From NCBI GenBank assembly GCA_028866335.1, contig JAGWIL010000050.1, forward strand, positions 1 to 9,715: DNA of 9,715 nt, written 5' to 3'. This stretch comes from Rhodospirillales bacterium (GTDB taxonomy: Bacteria; Pseudomonadota; Alphaproteobacteria; Acetobacterales; Acetobacteraceae). Below, piece by piece: positions 1 to 5,522 of this stretch; the first letter of the stretch is position 1; every line of letters starts with the position of its first letter. The translations under genes were made by a program, and so were the position numbers. Under the pieces are notes generated by a model. That model did no database searches and was not told the DNA's origin. It saw only the letters and a list, made by a program, of their open reading frames with translations.

Positions 1-582
1 GTGACTCTGGTGGAGATTGTGCTGGGGCTGGGGCTGGGTACCTTGTTCGGCGGGCTGCTGGCGCTGGCCCTGGTGTTCTCCCGCGGGTTGCAACGCTGGC
101 TGCTGCCGCTGCTGTTGCTAAGCCAGGCTGTGCCAGTATTCGCCTTGGCACCGCTTTTGGTGCTGTGGCTGGGCTTCGGCCTTGCCTCCAAAGTGCTGAT
201 GGCGGTGCTGGTGATTTTCTTCCCCGTCACCGCCGCGTTTTACGACGGGCTGCGCCGCACTGAACCGGGCTGGCTGGACCTTGCCCGTACCATGGGGGCT
301 TCAAATTTTTCCGTGCTGGTGCGCGTGCGGCTTATGGCGGCACTGCCTGCCTTTGGGGCGGGGCTGCGTATTGCGGCGGCGGTGGCACCAATCGGTGCTA
401 TTTTGGGGGAATGGGCCGGGGCATCCGAAGGGTTGGGCTATGTGATGCTGAACGCCAATGCGCGGATGCAGACGAGCTTGATGTTCGCGGCATTGGTGCT
501 GCTGGCGGGCATGACCATTCTGCTCTGGGTGGCGGTGGATGTAGTGTTGAAAAAACTGCTGCACTGGGCACCGGATATGTAG
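1..582 (+). CDS. ABC transporter inner-membrane permease, 5'-truncated by the window edge
   Basis: C-terminal 193 residues of a binding-protein-dependent permease of the TauC/SsuC/ThiX type, which forms the membrane channel of an importer for a small organic solute. Five or so hydrophobic segments are visible. The cytoplasmic EAA loop that docks with the ATPase lies at about residues 93-116 (LARTMGAS, later ending in ALP), followed by GLRIA and the GEWAGASEGLG signature at about 136-146 typical of this subfamily. Family members are usually about 250 residues, and the first residues here already sit inside the permease domain. The GTG at base 1 is therefore probably an internal Val codon and the true start lies upstream. 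The stop is TAG. The closest resemblance is to permeases for thiamine pyrimidine precursors (ThiX-like), but the substrate cannot be fixed without the neighbouring binding protein and ATPase, which should lie upstream. Confidence 0.85.
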   Translation: MTLVEIVLGLGLGTLFGGLLALALVFSRGLQRWLLPLLLLSQAVPVFALAPLLVLWLGFGLASKVLMAVLVIFFPVTAAFYDGLRRTEPGWLDLARTMGASNFSVLVRVRLMAALPAFGAGLRIAAAVAPIGAILGEWAGASEGLGYVMLNANARMQTSLMFAALVLLAGMTILLWVAVDVVLKKLLHWAPDM

Positions 583-908
583 GGGGGCGCGGGGCTTTCA
601 GCCGGTCCGGTTTCGGCTTGGGATTTGCGTAGATCGGGACGTTCACCTTTTGGAAAAGTCGGGCCGTAAGCGGAACGGCGGCTTTCATGTGTCCGATTCA
701 ACAAAGCAGTCATTGGCGAATATGGTCAAATATCTTGGGGGGATTGGGGTTTCCTCAGTAGAGGCTTACAGGTTTGATAAGAGGTTGTGGAGGGGGTGGT
801 TGGCCGTGGTGAGGATGAGTGAGGCGGGTTGCCGATGATGCGGTAACTGCGTTGGTGGGGGCGGGAGGCAAGGAAATAATGCCAAGATGACGGCTGTTTA
901 GCTGGCAG
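583..908. other. Gene-free stretch, possible intergenic repeat remnant
   Basis: About 326 bases between the permease stop and the stop of the glycine-rich gene. No reading frame here has a ribosome binding site; the longest on the + strand (650-838) begins with TTG and lacks one. The part at about 632-720 contains an imperfect hairpin (655-685, AAAG arms around CCGT/ACGG) and a patchwork of short related words that looks like a decayed interspersed repeat; this is an impression. From about 735 to 870 it is G-rich on the + strand with no structure I can name. No T-tract terminator follows either flanking gene. Confidence 0.4.
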
Positions 909-913
909 CTAAA
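897..913. repeat. 17-base perfect palindrome over the glycine-rich gene's stop codon
   Basis: TTTAGCTG-G-CAGCTAAA: two 8-base arms around one base, overlapping the last codon and TAG stop of the minus-strand gene at 909-1937. In RNA it would form a 7-bp stem with a 3-base loop at the very end of the transcript's coding part. There is no run of T after it on either strand, so it is not a classical rho-independent terminator. It may be an mRNA 3' stabilising hairpin, a protein site, or chance. Confidence 0.5.
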
Positions 914-1937
914 ACGGATTGTACCAAGATTTCTGCCGTACCCAAGTAATAGTTACCATGCCGTTTCCACCATTCCCACTTGTACCGCCTGCCCCTGCCC
1001 CAGTGCCCCATGCGGCATCGGCATCTTTGGAAATGCCTTTTTCGCCTCCGGCTAAGTTGACGGCAGGGTTGAGGGCACTATTCGCGACAAAGCCAGCACC
1101 GCCGCCGCCGCCAGCGTGAATCCAGAAACCTTGGCGTCCACCCCCGCCGCCACCGAAATAACCGCCGCCGCCGCCGCCGCCATAAGCGCCGCGACCGCCT
1201 GCCAGTGCCGCCCCGGGGATATTGCCGGAATAACCGTCGTCTTCAGACGCCGCAGAGCCTCCAGCCAGCTGCGTTCCGCCGCCCCCAGAACCCGGGTTGC
1301 TGCCTAGTGTTCCGGCCAAACCACCCCCAGAGCCACCCGAACCGCCGCTGCCACCGCCGCCGCCGCCGCCGCCGCCGGCAATTACCAAAGCTAAGGATTG
1401 TTCCAGGCTCTGCTTAAAGACGCCGCTATATCCACCGCCTCCGTTTCCTTCAAGCGTCGCGCCGCCACCACCAAAAACCGAGGGTACATTGTCGCCGCTG
1501 CAATCGCCCAGGCAGCTGCCTATTCCACCTTGCCCAACCACAACAATGAGCTGTGAGATGCCCGCCAGATTGAACCGCGCGGAGACAAACCCACCAGTGC
1601 CACCAGTTTGATTTGAACCGGCAAACCCCCCGCCACCCGCACCTACTGCCTGGATGATAGCGGCAGTACAGCCTGCCGGTACAGAAACGATTTGCGGAGC
1701 GCCCGTAAAGGAAAAGACCTGCTTTCCTGGTCCACACGCATCCGAGCTTGTAATAGATACGGCATTTTGAGGATCGGCCGTGGGAACGAGCGATTCCCTA
1801 ATTCCTCCTTCGGCTGCGATGTGGGCTCCGGCGAAGAATCCAACAAGTGCGATGCTTGCCCCCAGGATCACCGCAAGAAAAACAACAAGAGTCATCGTAG
1901 GCAAAGATACTTCTTGGCGCTTATAATCATTTTGCAT
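909..1937 (-). CDS. Membrane-anchored glycine-rich (ALK/LTK GRD-like) protein
   Basis: 342 residues. A short charged N-terminus (MQNDYKRQE) is followed by one hydrophobic segment at about 14-38 with no clear cleavage site, so a signal anchor with the rest outside the inner membrane is likely. Residues 73-95 (VFSFTGAPQ, VSVPAGC) resemble the opening beta strands of bacterial glycine-rich-domain proteins. From 99 to 327 glycine dominates: a 9-Gly run at 188-196, GGSGGSGGSGGG, and GGGGGGGYFGGGGGG at 253-267. The protein closes with a NGGNGMVTITW strand near 322-332, the usual end of this domain. Four Cys (68, 90, 142, 146) could form disulfides. In ALK/LTK-type and phage-adhesin relatives such glycine tracts pack as polyglycine-II helices; role there is ligand or surface binding. 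Start ATG 1937 has AGGA about 9 bases upstream. No sortase, autotransporter or secretion partner is visible. Function unknown; adhesin or envelope structural protein is inference. Confidence 0.8.
   Translation of the reverse strand: MQNDYKRQEVSLPTMTLVVFLAVILGASIALVGFFAGAHIAAEGGIRESLVPTADPQNAVSITSSDACGPGKQVFSFTGAPQIVSVPAGCTAAIIQAVGAGGGGFAGSNQTGGTGGFVSARFNLAGISQLIVVVGQGGIGSCLGDCSGDNVPSVFGGGGATLEGNGGGGYSGVFKQSLEQSLALVIAGGGGGGGGGSGGSGGSGGGLAGTLGSNPGSGGGGTQLAGGSAASEDDGYSGNIPGAALAGGRGAYGGGGGGGYFGGGGGGRQGFWIHAGGGGGAGFVANSALNPAVNLAGGEKGISKDADAAWGTGAGAGGTSGNGGNGMVTITWVRQKSWYNPF
1354..1377. repeat. (CCG)8 trinucleotide tract encoding poly-Gly
   Basis: Eight uninterrupted CCG units (GGC codons on the minus strand) encode most of the 9-Gly run of the glycine-rich protein. 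A shorter (CCG)6 tract lies at 1162-1179 and a third run near 1099-1112. Because units are three bases, slippage would change glycine number without breaking the frame. Confidence 0.85.
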
Positions 1938-1966
1938 GAAAGCTCATCCTGGTTTCCAGTGTATCA

Positions 1967-1993
1967 ATCCTAGCCAAAAAAGAATTTCGTCAA
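1967..1993 (-). promoter_or_regulatory. Possible promoter of the glycine-rich gene
   Basis: On the minus strand TTGACG (1988-1993, five of six consensus bases) is followed after 15 bases by TAGGAT (1967-1972, four of six). The 15-base spacer is shorter than the ideal 17, so the match is moderate. It lies about 30 bases before the ATG at 1937 and overlaps the oppositely directed promoter candidate at 1990-2018. Confidence 0.3.
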
Positions 1994-2014
1994 CACTTCG
2001 TCACAAAAATGTGA
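1986..2014. repeat. Direct and inverted repeats in the divergent control region
   Basis: Two copies of TTCGTCA (1986-1992 and 1997-2003) are 11 bases apart, about one helical turn. The second runs into an inverted repeat TCACA-AAAA-TGTGA (2001-2014). The cluster overlaps both candidate promoters between the glycine-rich gene and the methyltransferase gene, which is where a shared operator would lie. The binding protein is unknown. Confidence 0.45.
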
Positions 2015-2018
2015 TAAT
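1990..2018 (+). promoter_or_regulatory. Possible extended -10 promoter of the methyltransferase gene
   Basis: TCAACA (1990-1995, four of six -35 bases), a 17-base spacer, then GATAAT (2013-2018, five of six) preceded by TG-n, an extended -10. Transcription would start near 2025, leaving a leader of about 40 bases before the ATG at 2065. The surrounding DNA is AT-rich, so chance matches are more likely than elsewhere. Confidence 0.4.
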
Positions 2019-2064
2019 CTCAGGTCATTAAAGTCAATTCAAAATTTTTGTTCGTGTGTAAAAA

Positions 2065-2844
2065 ATGATGATGAGATTACCGGCGACGGCTTCACCCTTT
2101 GAACGGATGTGCAAGATATGCGGTGGGCCAGCTCCGCTATTTGGAGTGACCGACTTCAATAAGAGCTGTGAAGAACAAAGGGGCTTCATGCTTCCCTTGT
2201 CGGGCTACCCTATCTACTATCGGCGGTGCTTGAGGTGCGAATTTTTGTTCACCGACTATTTCGATGATTGGAACCATGAAGAGTTTCTTTGCAACATCTA
2301 TAATGCTGATTACAAGAAAGTTGATCCTGATTTCGACACTACCAGGCCTCTCGGTAACGCAGATTTTCTGCTAGGCCTCTTCGGAGGACAAGCAAAATCT
2401 CTTAGTGTTTTGGATTTTGGTGGCGGCAATGGGCAGTTTACGGCCCATTTGCGTAATGCGGGTTTCTCGGTGGCAGATACATACGATCCTTTTATGCCCC
2501 CTCACGATGTTCGCCCTACCCGGCAGTACGATATCGTTACATGCTTCGAAACGATCGAACACAGCCATGATCCAAACAAAATTGTTGATGAAATCATCAG
2601 CTTTCTTGCTGAGGGAGGTCTGATTATTTTATCTACACTATTACAGCCCTTGGATTTTGAAAAAACCGGGCTGGCCTGGTGGTATGCAGGTCCTCGTAAT
2701 GGTCATGTATCTTTGCACTCTAAAAAGTCATTTGCCCACCTATGGGCTTCTAAAGGGTTTCAACCAAATTCATTAAATGAAAATTTGCACTTTGTGTTTC
2801 GCAAATTTCCTGAATTTGCCAGGGGTGTATTCACGGTCAGTTAA
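2065..2844 (+). CDS. Class I SAM-dependent methyltransferase with N-terminal zinc-ribbon-like Cys pairs
   Basis: 259 residues. CxxC pairs at 16/19 and 55/58 (MCKICGG, RRCLRC) look like a small zinc-binding module. The Rossmann methyltransferase follows: motif I VLDFGGGNG at 115-123, an acidic residue at the end of strand 2 (D141), and YDIVTCFETIEH at 155-166, where the EH pair is typical of the Methyltransf_23/11 group. Next come the post-IV helix and strand (AEGGLIILSTLL, 182-193) and a GHVSLHSKKS segment at 213-222. Zinc-ribbon plus methyltransferase proteins are often found with sugar or polysaccharide genes; the longer C-methyltransferases of deoxysugar pathways are about 400 residues, so this is a short form lacking their C-terminal domain. 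Substrate unknown. Three tandem ATGs start the frame without a Shine-Dalgarno sequence; Met15 is a weaker alternative. Codon use is clearly AT-richer than in all neighbours (sampled lines about 36-42% GC), suggesting horizontal acquisition. Confidence 0.8.
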   Translation: MMMRLPATASPFERMCKICGGPAPLFGVTDFNKSCEEQRGFMLPLSGYPIYYRRCLRCEFLFTDYFDDWNHEEFLCNIYNADYKKVDPDFDTTRPLGNADFLLGLFGGQAKSLSVLDFGGGNGQFTAHLRNAGFSVADTYDPFMPPHDVRPTRQYDIVTCFETIEHSHDPNKIVDEIISFLAEGGLIILSTLLQPLDFEKTGLAWWYAGPRNGHVSLHSKKSFAHLWASKGFQPNSLNENLHFVFRKFPEFARGVFTVS

Positions 2845-2870
2845 ATCGCATAAACCGGCTGCGCGGCCCC

Positions 2871-3452
2871 CTACCTCGGCTGGAGCAACATTTGCAACGC
2901 ACCCGGCGGCAGGTTCAGCGGGGTGAACCCGGCTGGCGGGGCGAAGTTTTCTGGGGGTTGCGAGGCGTAGGTGACGGAAGTGGCGGTGACATCCGTATTG
3001 CCCTGGGCATTCTGGCCGGTGAAGTGCAGCACCACGCCATCTTGCGTGATGCAGGCGCGGGCGGTGCCGTGCTGGTCTGTTACCAGATATTTCCGGCATT
3101 CAAGCCCGGCATAATGACCGCTGCCGATGGGGGTGAATTTGGCGTTGTCAGCCTGGTAGATTTCCGCCGTGAGGGCTGAGAAATCTGGCGCCTGGACGAT
3201 GGCGTGCATGGCGGGCACAACAATTTCCGCCTGGGCACCGGGCAGGTTGGCGAGGACGTAATAGCCGTTGGGGCCATCTATCCGTGCGAGCTGCTGGGTG
3301 GCGTTGTAGCTGAGCTGATAAGCCCCGGCGGCCTGGGCGGGTGAGGCGAGGGTGTAGTTTACCGTTACATCCCGCGTGGGCAGAAAGCTGGGCGTGGCTT
3401 TGGCCAGGGCCGGGGTGAGGACCGCCATGGCGGCAAGGGCTAAAATTTTCAT
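2871..3452 (-). CDS. Small secreted protein, DUF4412-like, unknown function
   Basis: 193 residues with a clear Sec signal peptide (MKILALAAMAVLTPALA, likely cut after residue 17 or 19), so periplasmic or exported. The mature part alternates short beta-strand-like segments: RDVTVNYTL (27-35), YQLSYNA, ARIDGPNGYYVL (56-67), AEIVVPAMHAIVQ, then a GLECRKYLVTD / ACITQDGVVLHFTG pair at 116-146 with Cys119 and Cys134 placed to form a disulfide. This pattern recalls DUF4412/LolA-like beta-sheet proteins, but I cannot assign a family firmly. A proline-rich C-terminus follows. Its ATG overlaps the stop of aat (ATGA), and the Shine-Dalgarno GAGGT lies inside the last aat codons, so it is translated in coupling with aat from the same mRNA. 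Its 3' end faces the methyltransferase gene, 26 bases away, with no obvious terminator between. Confidence 0.75.
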   Translation of the reverse strand: MKILALAAMAVLTPALAKATPSFLPTRDVTVNYTLASPAQAAGAYQLSYNATQQLARIDGPNGYYVLANLPGAQAEIVVPAMHAIVQAPDFSALTAEIYQADNAKFTPIGSGHYAGLECRKYLVTDQHGTARACITQDGVVLHFTGQNAQGNTDVTATSVTYASQPPENFAPPAGFTPLNLPPGALQMLLQPR

Positions 3453-4114
3453 GGAACCTCTTTTCGCATGGCCTCAAACTCGCGCAGCAATGCGGCAGGA
3501 TCGGGGCAGAGGGGGAAGCGCGCCTGAACCTCCACTGCCTCTGCCAACATGGTGTGGTAGGTGCCGCGCGGAACCTCGATAGCGCCGAAGCGGGCGAGGT
3601 GGCTGGTGATGAATTGTGTATCCAGCAATGTGTAGCCGCCGAGGCGTAGCCGGGCGACGAGATGCGCCAAGGCTATTTTCGAAGAATCCGTAACGGTGGA
3701 GAACATGCTTTCACCAAAAAACACCCCACCCAGGGCCGCGCCATAAAGCCCGCCCACCAGCCGGCCATTCTCCCAGGTTTCTACGCTATGGGCGAAACCA
3801 AGGCGGTAGAGCTCGATGAACAGGGTTTCGATCTCGTGGTTGATCCAGGTTTCTGGCCGGTTGCTGCGGGCTGCGGCGCAGGCGGCGATGGTGCCGGGGA
3901 AGTCTTCGTCTGTGGTGACGGTAAAGCGGGGGCCGTGCAGGGTTTTCATCAGGCTGCGGGGGATGTGAAAGCCGTGCAGGGGCAGCACGCCGCGGGCATC
4001 AGGGTCCAGCCAATGCAGGGAGCGGCTTTCCCGGGATTCAGCCATGGGGAACAACCCCAGCCGGTAGGCGCGGAGCAGAAGGTCTGGGGTGAGGGCGAAG
4101 GGCCGCGCGGACAT
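3449..4114 (-). CDS. aat: Leucyl/phenylalanyl-tRNA--protein transferase
   Basis: 221 residues, slightly shorter than E. coli Aat (234). The enzyme moves Leu or Phe from its tRNA to the N-terminus of cytoplasmic proteins that begin with Arg or Lys, making them substrates for ClpS/ClpAP. Recognisable family blocks in order: RAYRLGLFPMAE at 15-26, HWLDPDARGVLPL at 34-46, TWINHEIETLF at 89-99, FAHSVETWENGRLVGGLYG at 107-125, VFFGESMFS at 131-139 (the most conserved signature), SSKIALAHL at 144-152, and LLDTQFITSHL then GAIEVPR at 163-183. It is the first gene of a two-gene minus-strand unit; its TGA overlaps the ATG of the secreted-protein gene. The ATG at 4114 has no Shine-Dalgarno sequence, and a promoter at 4121-4149 predicts a transcript that starts almost at the ATG, i.e. 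leaderless translation. Confidence 0.96.
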   Translation of the reverse strand: MSARPFALTPDLLLRAYRLGLFPMAESRESRSLHWLDPDARGVLPLHGFHIPRSLMKTLHGPRFTVTTDEDFPGTIAACAAARSNRPETWINHEIETLFIELYRLGFAHSVETWENGRLVGGLYGAALGGVFFGESMFSTVTDSSKIALAHLVARLRLGGYTLLDTQFITSHLARFGAIEVPRGTYHTMLAEAVEVQARFPLCPDPAALLREFEAMRKEVP

Positions 4115-4120
4115 GGGTGA

Positions 4121-4149
4121 ATTTCACACCCAAGCGGGAGATTTGCCAA
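4121..4149 (-). promoter_or_regulatory. Promoter of aat, predicted to give a leaderless mRNA
   Basis: On the minus strand TTGGCA (4144-4149, five of six -35 bases), exactly 17 bases, then TGAAAT (4121-4126, four of six -10 bases). Initiation 6-8 bases later would fall at or next to the A of the aat ATG (4114). The absence of a Shine-Dalgarno sequence before aat agrees with this. Confidence 0.5.
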
Positions 4150-4154
4150 GCGGG
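4130..4154. repeat. 9-base direct repeat in the aat/acyltransferase divergent region
   Basis: CCAAGCGGG occurs at 4130-4138 and 4146-4154, 16 bases apart, in a 66-base region between two divergent starts. The copies straddle the aat -35 hexamer and spacer. GGGTG/CACCC arms (4115-4131) also flank the aat -10. A repressor site or a small duplication could explain it. Confidence 0.45.
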
Positions 4155-4180
4155 GTTTGCTGTGCCATCGGCAGGCTGGC

Positions 4181-5290
4181 GTGACAAAACCGGACAACCA
4201 CAAGCTTGGAACACTTGAGATTGGCCGATTTATCGCTGCCAGCGTGGTGGTGTTCACGCATGTGCCCTGGCTGATGCAGCGTTTTGCCGCCAACCCGCAG
4301 AGGCTGCTTTTTGGTGGGTGGCTACCGCCCGCACCCATGGCTGTGCAGTATTTTTTCGTGCTCAGCGGTTTTGTGATGCTGGTTGCCCACTACAGAGATT
4401 TCGGCAAGCCAGGTGCCGCTTTGCGGTTTTGGTGGCGGCGCGCCTGCCGCATCTACCCGATGTATTGGCTGGCGCTGAGCATGTTGGTTTATTACTACTA
4501 TCCGTTGGCCAAGCCGTTCACCTGGGTGCAACTGATAACGCTGCTGCCCGGCAATTTTACCGAATGGGTGGGGCCAGCGTGGTCTCTGCGGTATGAGATT
4601 GCGTTTTACATCATGTTCGGGCTGTGCCTGCTGCCGCGTGTTGGCAAGCCAATTCTGGTGGCCTGGATGGTGGTGGTGTTCTGGGTTTGCAGGCCGGAGG
4701 TTTTGCGCAAACCGTTGGACCCTGGCTTGCCGCATTGGGCGAAGCATCTGATCTTCCCGGACGGCGCGCGGTTTTTCTCAGGCGAGGAGATTCTGTTTTT
4801 TGGCGGGCTGCTCTGCGGATGGCTTTATCTGCGGCATCCGTTGGGCCGCCGCACCGCCTGGGCTCTGCTCGGATTTGGGCTGGTTTGGATCGTCGCTTGT
4901 ATGCCGTTGCTTCACGGGGGCTATGATTACGTGAAAGGCCCGTGGGAGCCGGTGATAGCAACTGGGTATGGCAGTGTGATTCTGGCGCTGGCGAATTTGG
5001 AACGTTGCGGGGCGCTGCGTACGGGGCGGCTGGCGATATTGATGGGGCAGATTTCCTATCCGCTTTACATATTGCACATCGTGTTTGTAACGCTATCGCT
5101 GACTTGGTTTTACGGCAGGGTGCATTTTGGGCGGACGGAGCAATATGCGGGAATGGCGGCGGGGCTTGCGCTGGTTTACGCGCTTTGCACTGCGGCAGCT
5201 TTGTTTATTGACCAGCCGTTGCAACGCAGGCTGCGCAAATTGATGAAAAAGCCCCAGGCGATGAACCTGGGGCTTACGACGCCTCCCTAA
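4181..5290 (+). CDS. Integral-membrane acyltransferase, Acyltransferase_3 (OafA-like) family
   Basis: 369 residues from GTG 4181. Enzymes of this family move acyl groups (often acetyl) onto sugars of lipopolysaccharide, capsule or other exported glycans at the inner membrane. Signs: LEIGRFIAASVVVFTH at 12-27 with the conserved membrane His27; FFVLSGFV at 58-65; RRACRIYPMYW at 86-96 (the R-x3-RIYP block); WSLRYEIAFY at 134-143; a run of hydrophobic helices; and MGQISYPLYILH at 288-299 near the last helices. GTG 4181 is preferred over the upstream in-frame TTG at 4157 because GCAGG lies 5 bases before it and family homology begins just after. The last codons (tail KKPQAMNLGL) are made of a minus-strand terminator, so the C-terminus may be freely variable. 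Divergent from aat with which it shares 66 bases; the acceptor cannot be told from the context. Confidence 0.9.
   Translation: MTKPDNHKLGTLEIGRFIAASVVVFTHVPWLMQRFAANPQRLLFGGWLPPAPMAVQYFFVLSGFVMLVAHYRDFGKPGAALRFWWRRACRIYPMYWLALSMLVYYYYPLAKPFTWVQLITLLPGNFTEWVGPAWSLRYEIAFYIMFGLCLLPRVGKPILVAWMVVVFWVCRPEVLRKPLDPGLPHWAKHLIFPDGARFFSGEEILFFGGLLCGWLYLRHPLGRRTAWALLGFGLVWIVACMPLLHGGYDYVKGPWEPVIATGYGSVILALANLERCGALRTGRLAILMGQISYPLYILHIVFVTLSLTWFYGRVHFGRTEQYAGMAAGLALVYALCTAAALFIDQPLQRRLRKLMKKPQAMNLGLTTPP
5246..5275 (-). terminator. Rho-independent terminator for the minus-strand small gene
   Basis: On the minus strand: AAGCCCCAGG, a 7-base loop, CCTGGGGCTT, running directly into five T (5246-5250). The 10-bp stem is perfect and GC-rich. 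Read on the + strand the hairpin is followed only by TT and then ACG, so it is a poor terminator for the acyltransferase. It lies inside the last codons of the acyltransferase gene and 34 bases after the stop of the 5309-5515 gene. Confidence 0.8.
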
Positions 5291-5308
5291 ACCCGGCGTT
5301 CTTATATT

Positions 5309-5515
5309 CTAGCGGATGGTTGAGGACATGGCCCAGAAATGGCCGTGGACCAGGCCGTCATCATAGCGGTCAAAATCAGCATCGCGATCATGGGCGGGCT
5401 CTCCGCGGCTTGGTTGAACCGTGTGGCTTTGAAGGAGGCTGGCGCGGCGCGCAACCACAACACCATTACCGCCACGGCCGCCGGAGGAGATGCTTGGGGT
5501 TGGCTGGGTACGCAT
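5309..5515 (-). CDS. Small protein of 68 residues, unrecognised
   Basis: ATG 5515 to TAG 5309. The sequence begins MRTQPTPSISSGGRGGNG, continues VVVARRASLL (19-28), and ends with an acidic stretch HDRDADFDRYDD (41-52) and LVHGHFWAMSSTIR. There is no signal peptide, membrane segment or known motif; it is polar, basic at the start and acidic later. Three things argue that it is real: AAGGAG 7 bases before the ATG (the best Shine-Dalgarno in the window), GC-biased third positions (about 63% by hand count), and a strong rho-independent terminator 34 bases after the stop. It stands between the convergent acyltransferase gene and the divergent regulator gene. The Val-Val-Val run invites a leader-peptide reading, but nothing codirectional follows within reach. 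The opposite-strand frame 5339-5653 is the main competitor and has no ribosome binding site. Function unknown. Confidence 0.55.
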   Translation of the reverse strand: MRTQPTPSISSGGRGGNGVVVARRASLLQSHTVQPSRGEPAHDRDADFDRYDDGLVHGHFWAMSSTIR

Positions 5516-5522
5516 GGCAACG

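Noticed and set aside
1..3. GTG as a genuine start of the permease
   Set aside because: The residues that follow are already inside the permease domain, and the protein would lack its first membrane segment.
650..838. A 62-codon + frame after the permease
   Set aside because: Starts with TTG, has no ribosome site, and no recognisable protein character.
1099..1377. CRISPR-like or recombination-hot repeat array from the CCG runs
   Set aside because: The repeats are codon runs of varying length without spacers of constant size; they are explained by polyglycine coding.
1297..1611. A proline-rich open frame opposite the glycine-rich gene
   Set aside because: Poly-Pro is simply the complement of GGC/GGT glycine codons; no ribosome site, and the minus frame has an anchor segment and a domain pattern.
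2001..2014. A CRP-type site
   Set aside because: The half-sites are in reverse order (TCACA then TGTGA) with 4 bases between, unlike the CRP consensus TGTGA-N6-TCACA.
4157..4180. TTG 4157 as the acyltransferase start
   Set aside because: No ribosome site; the extra eight codons overlap the direct-repeat region, and GTG 4181 has GCAGG 5 bases upstream.
5309..5515. An amino-acid attenuation leader peptide (Val-Val-Val run followed by a terminator)
   Set aside because: The next DNA downstream on that strand is antisense to the acyltransferase for over 1 kb, so there is no biosynthetic gene to attenuate.
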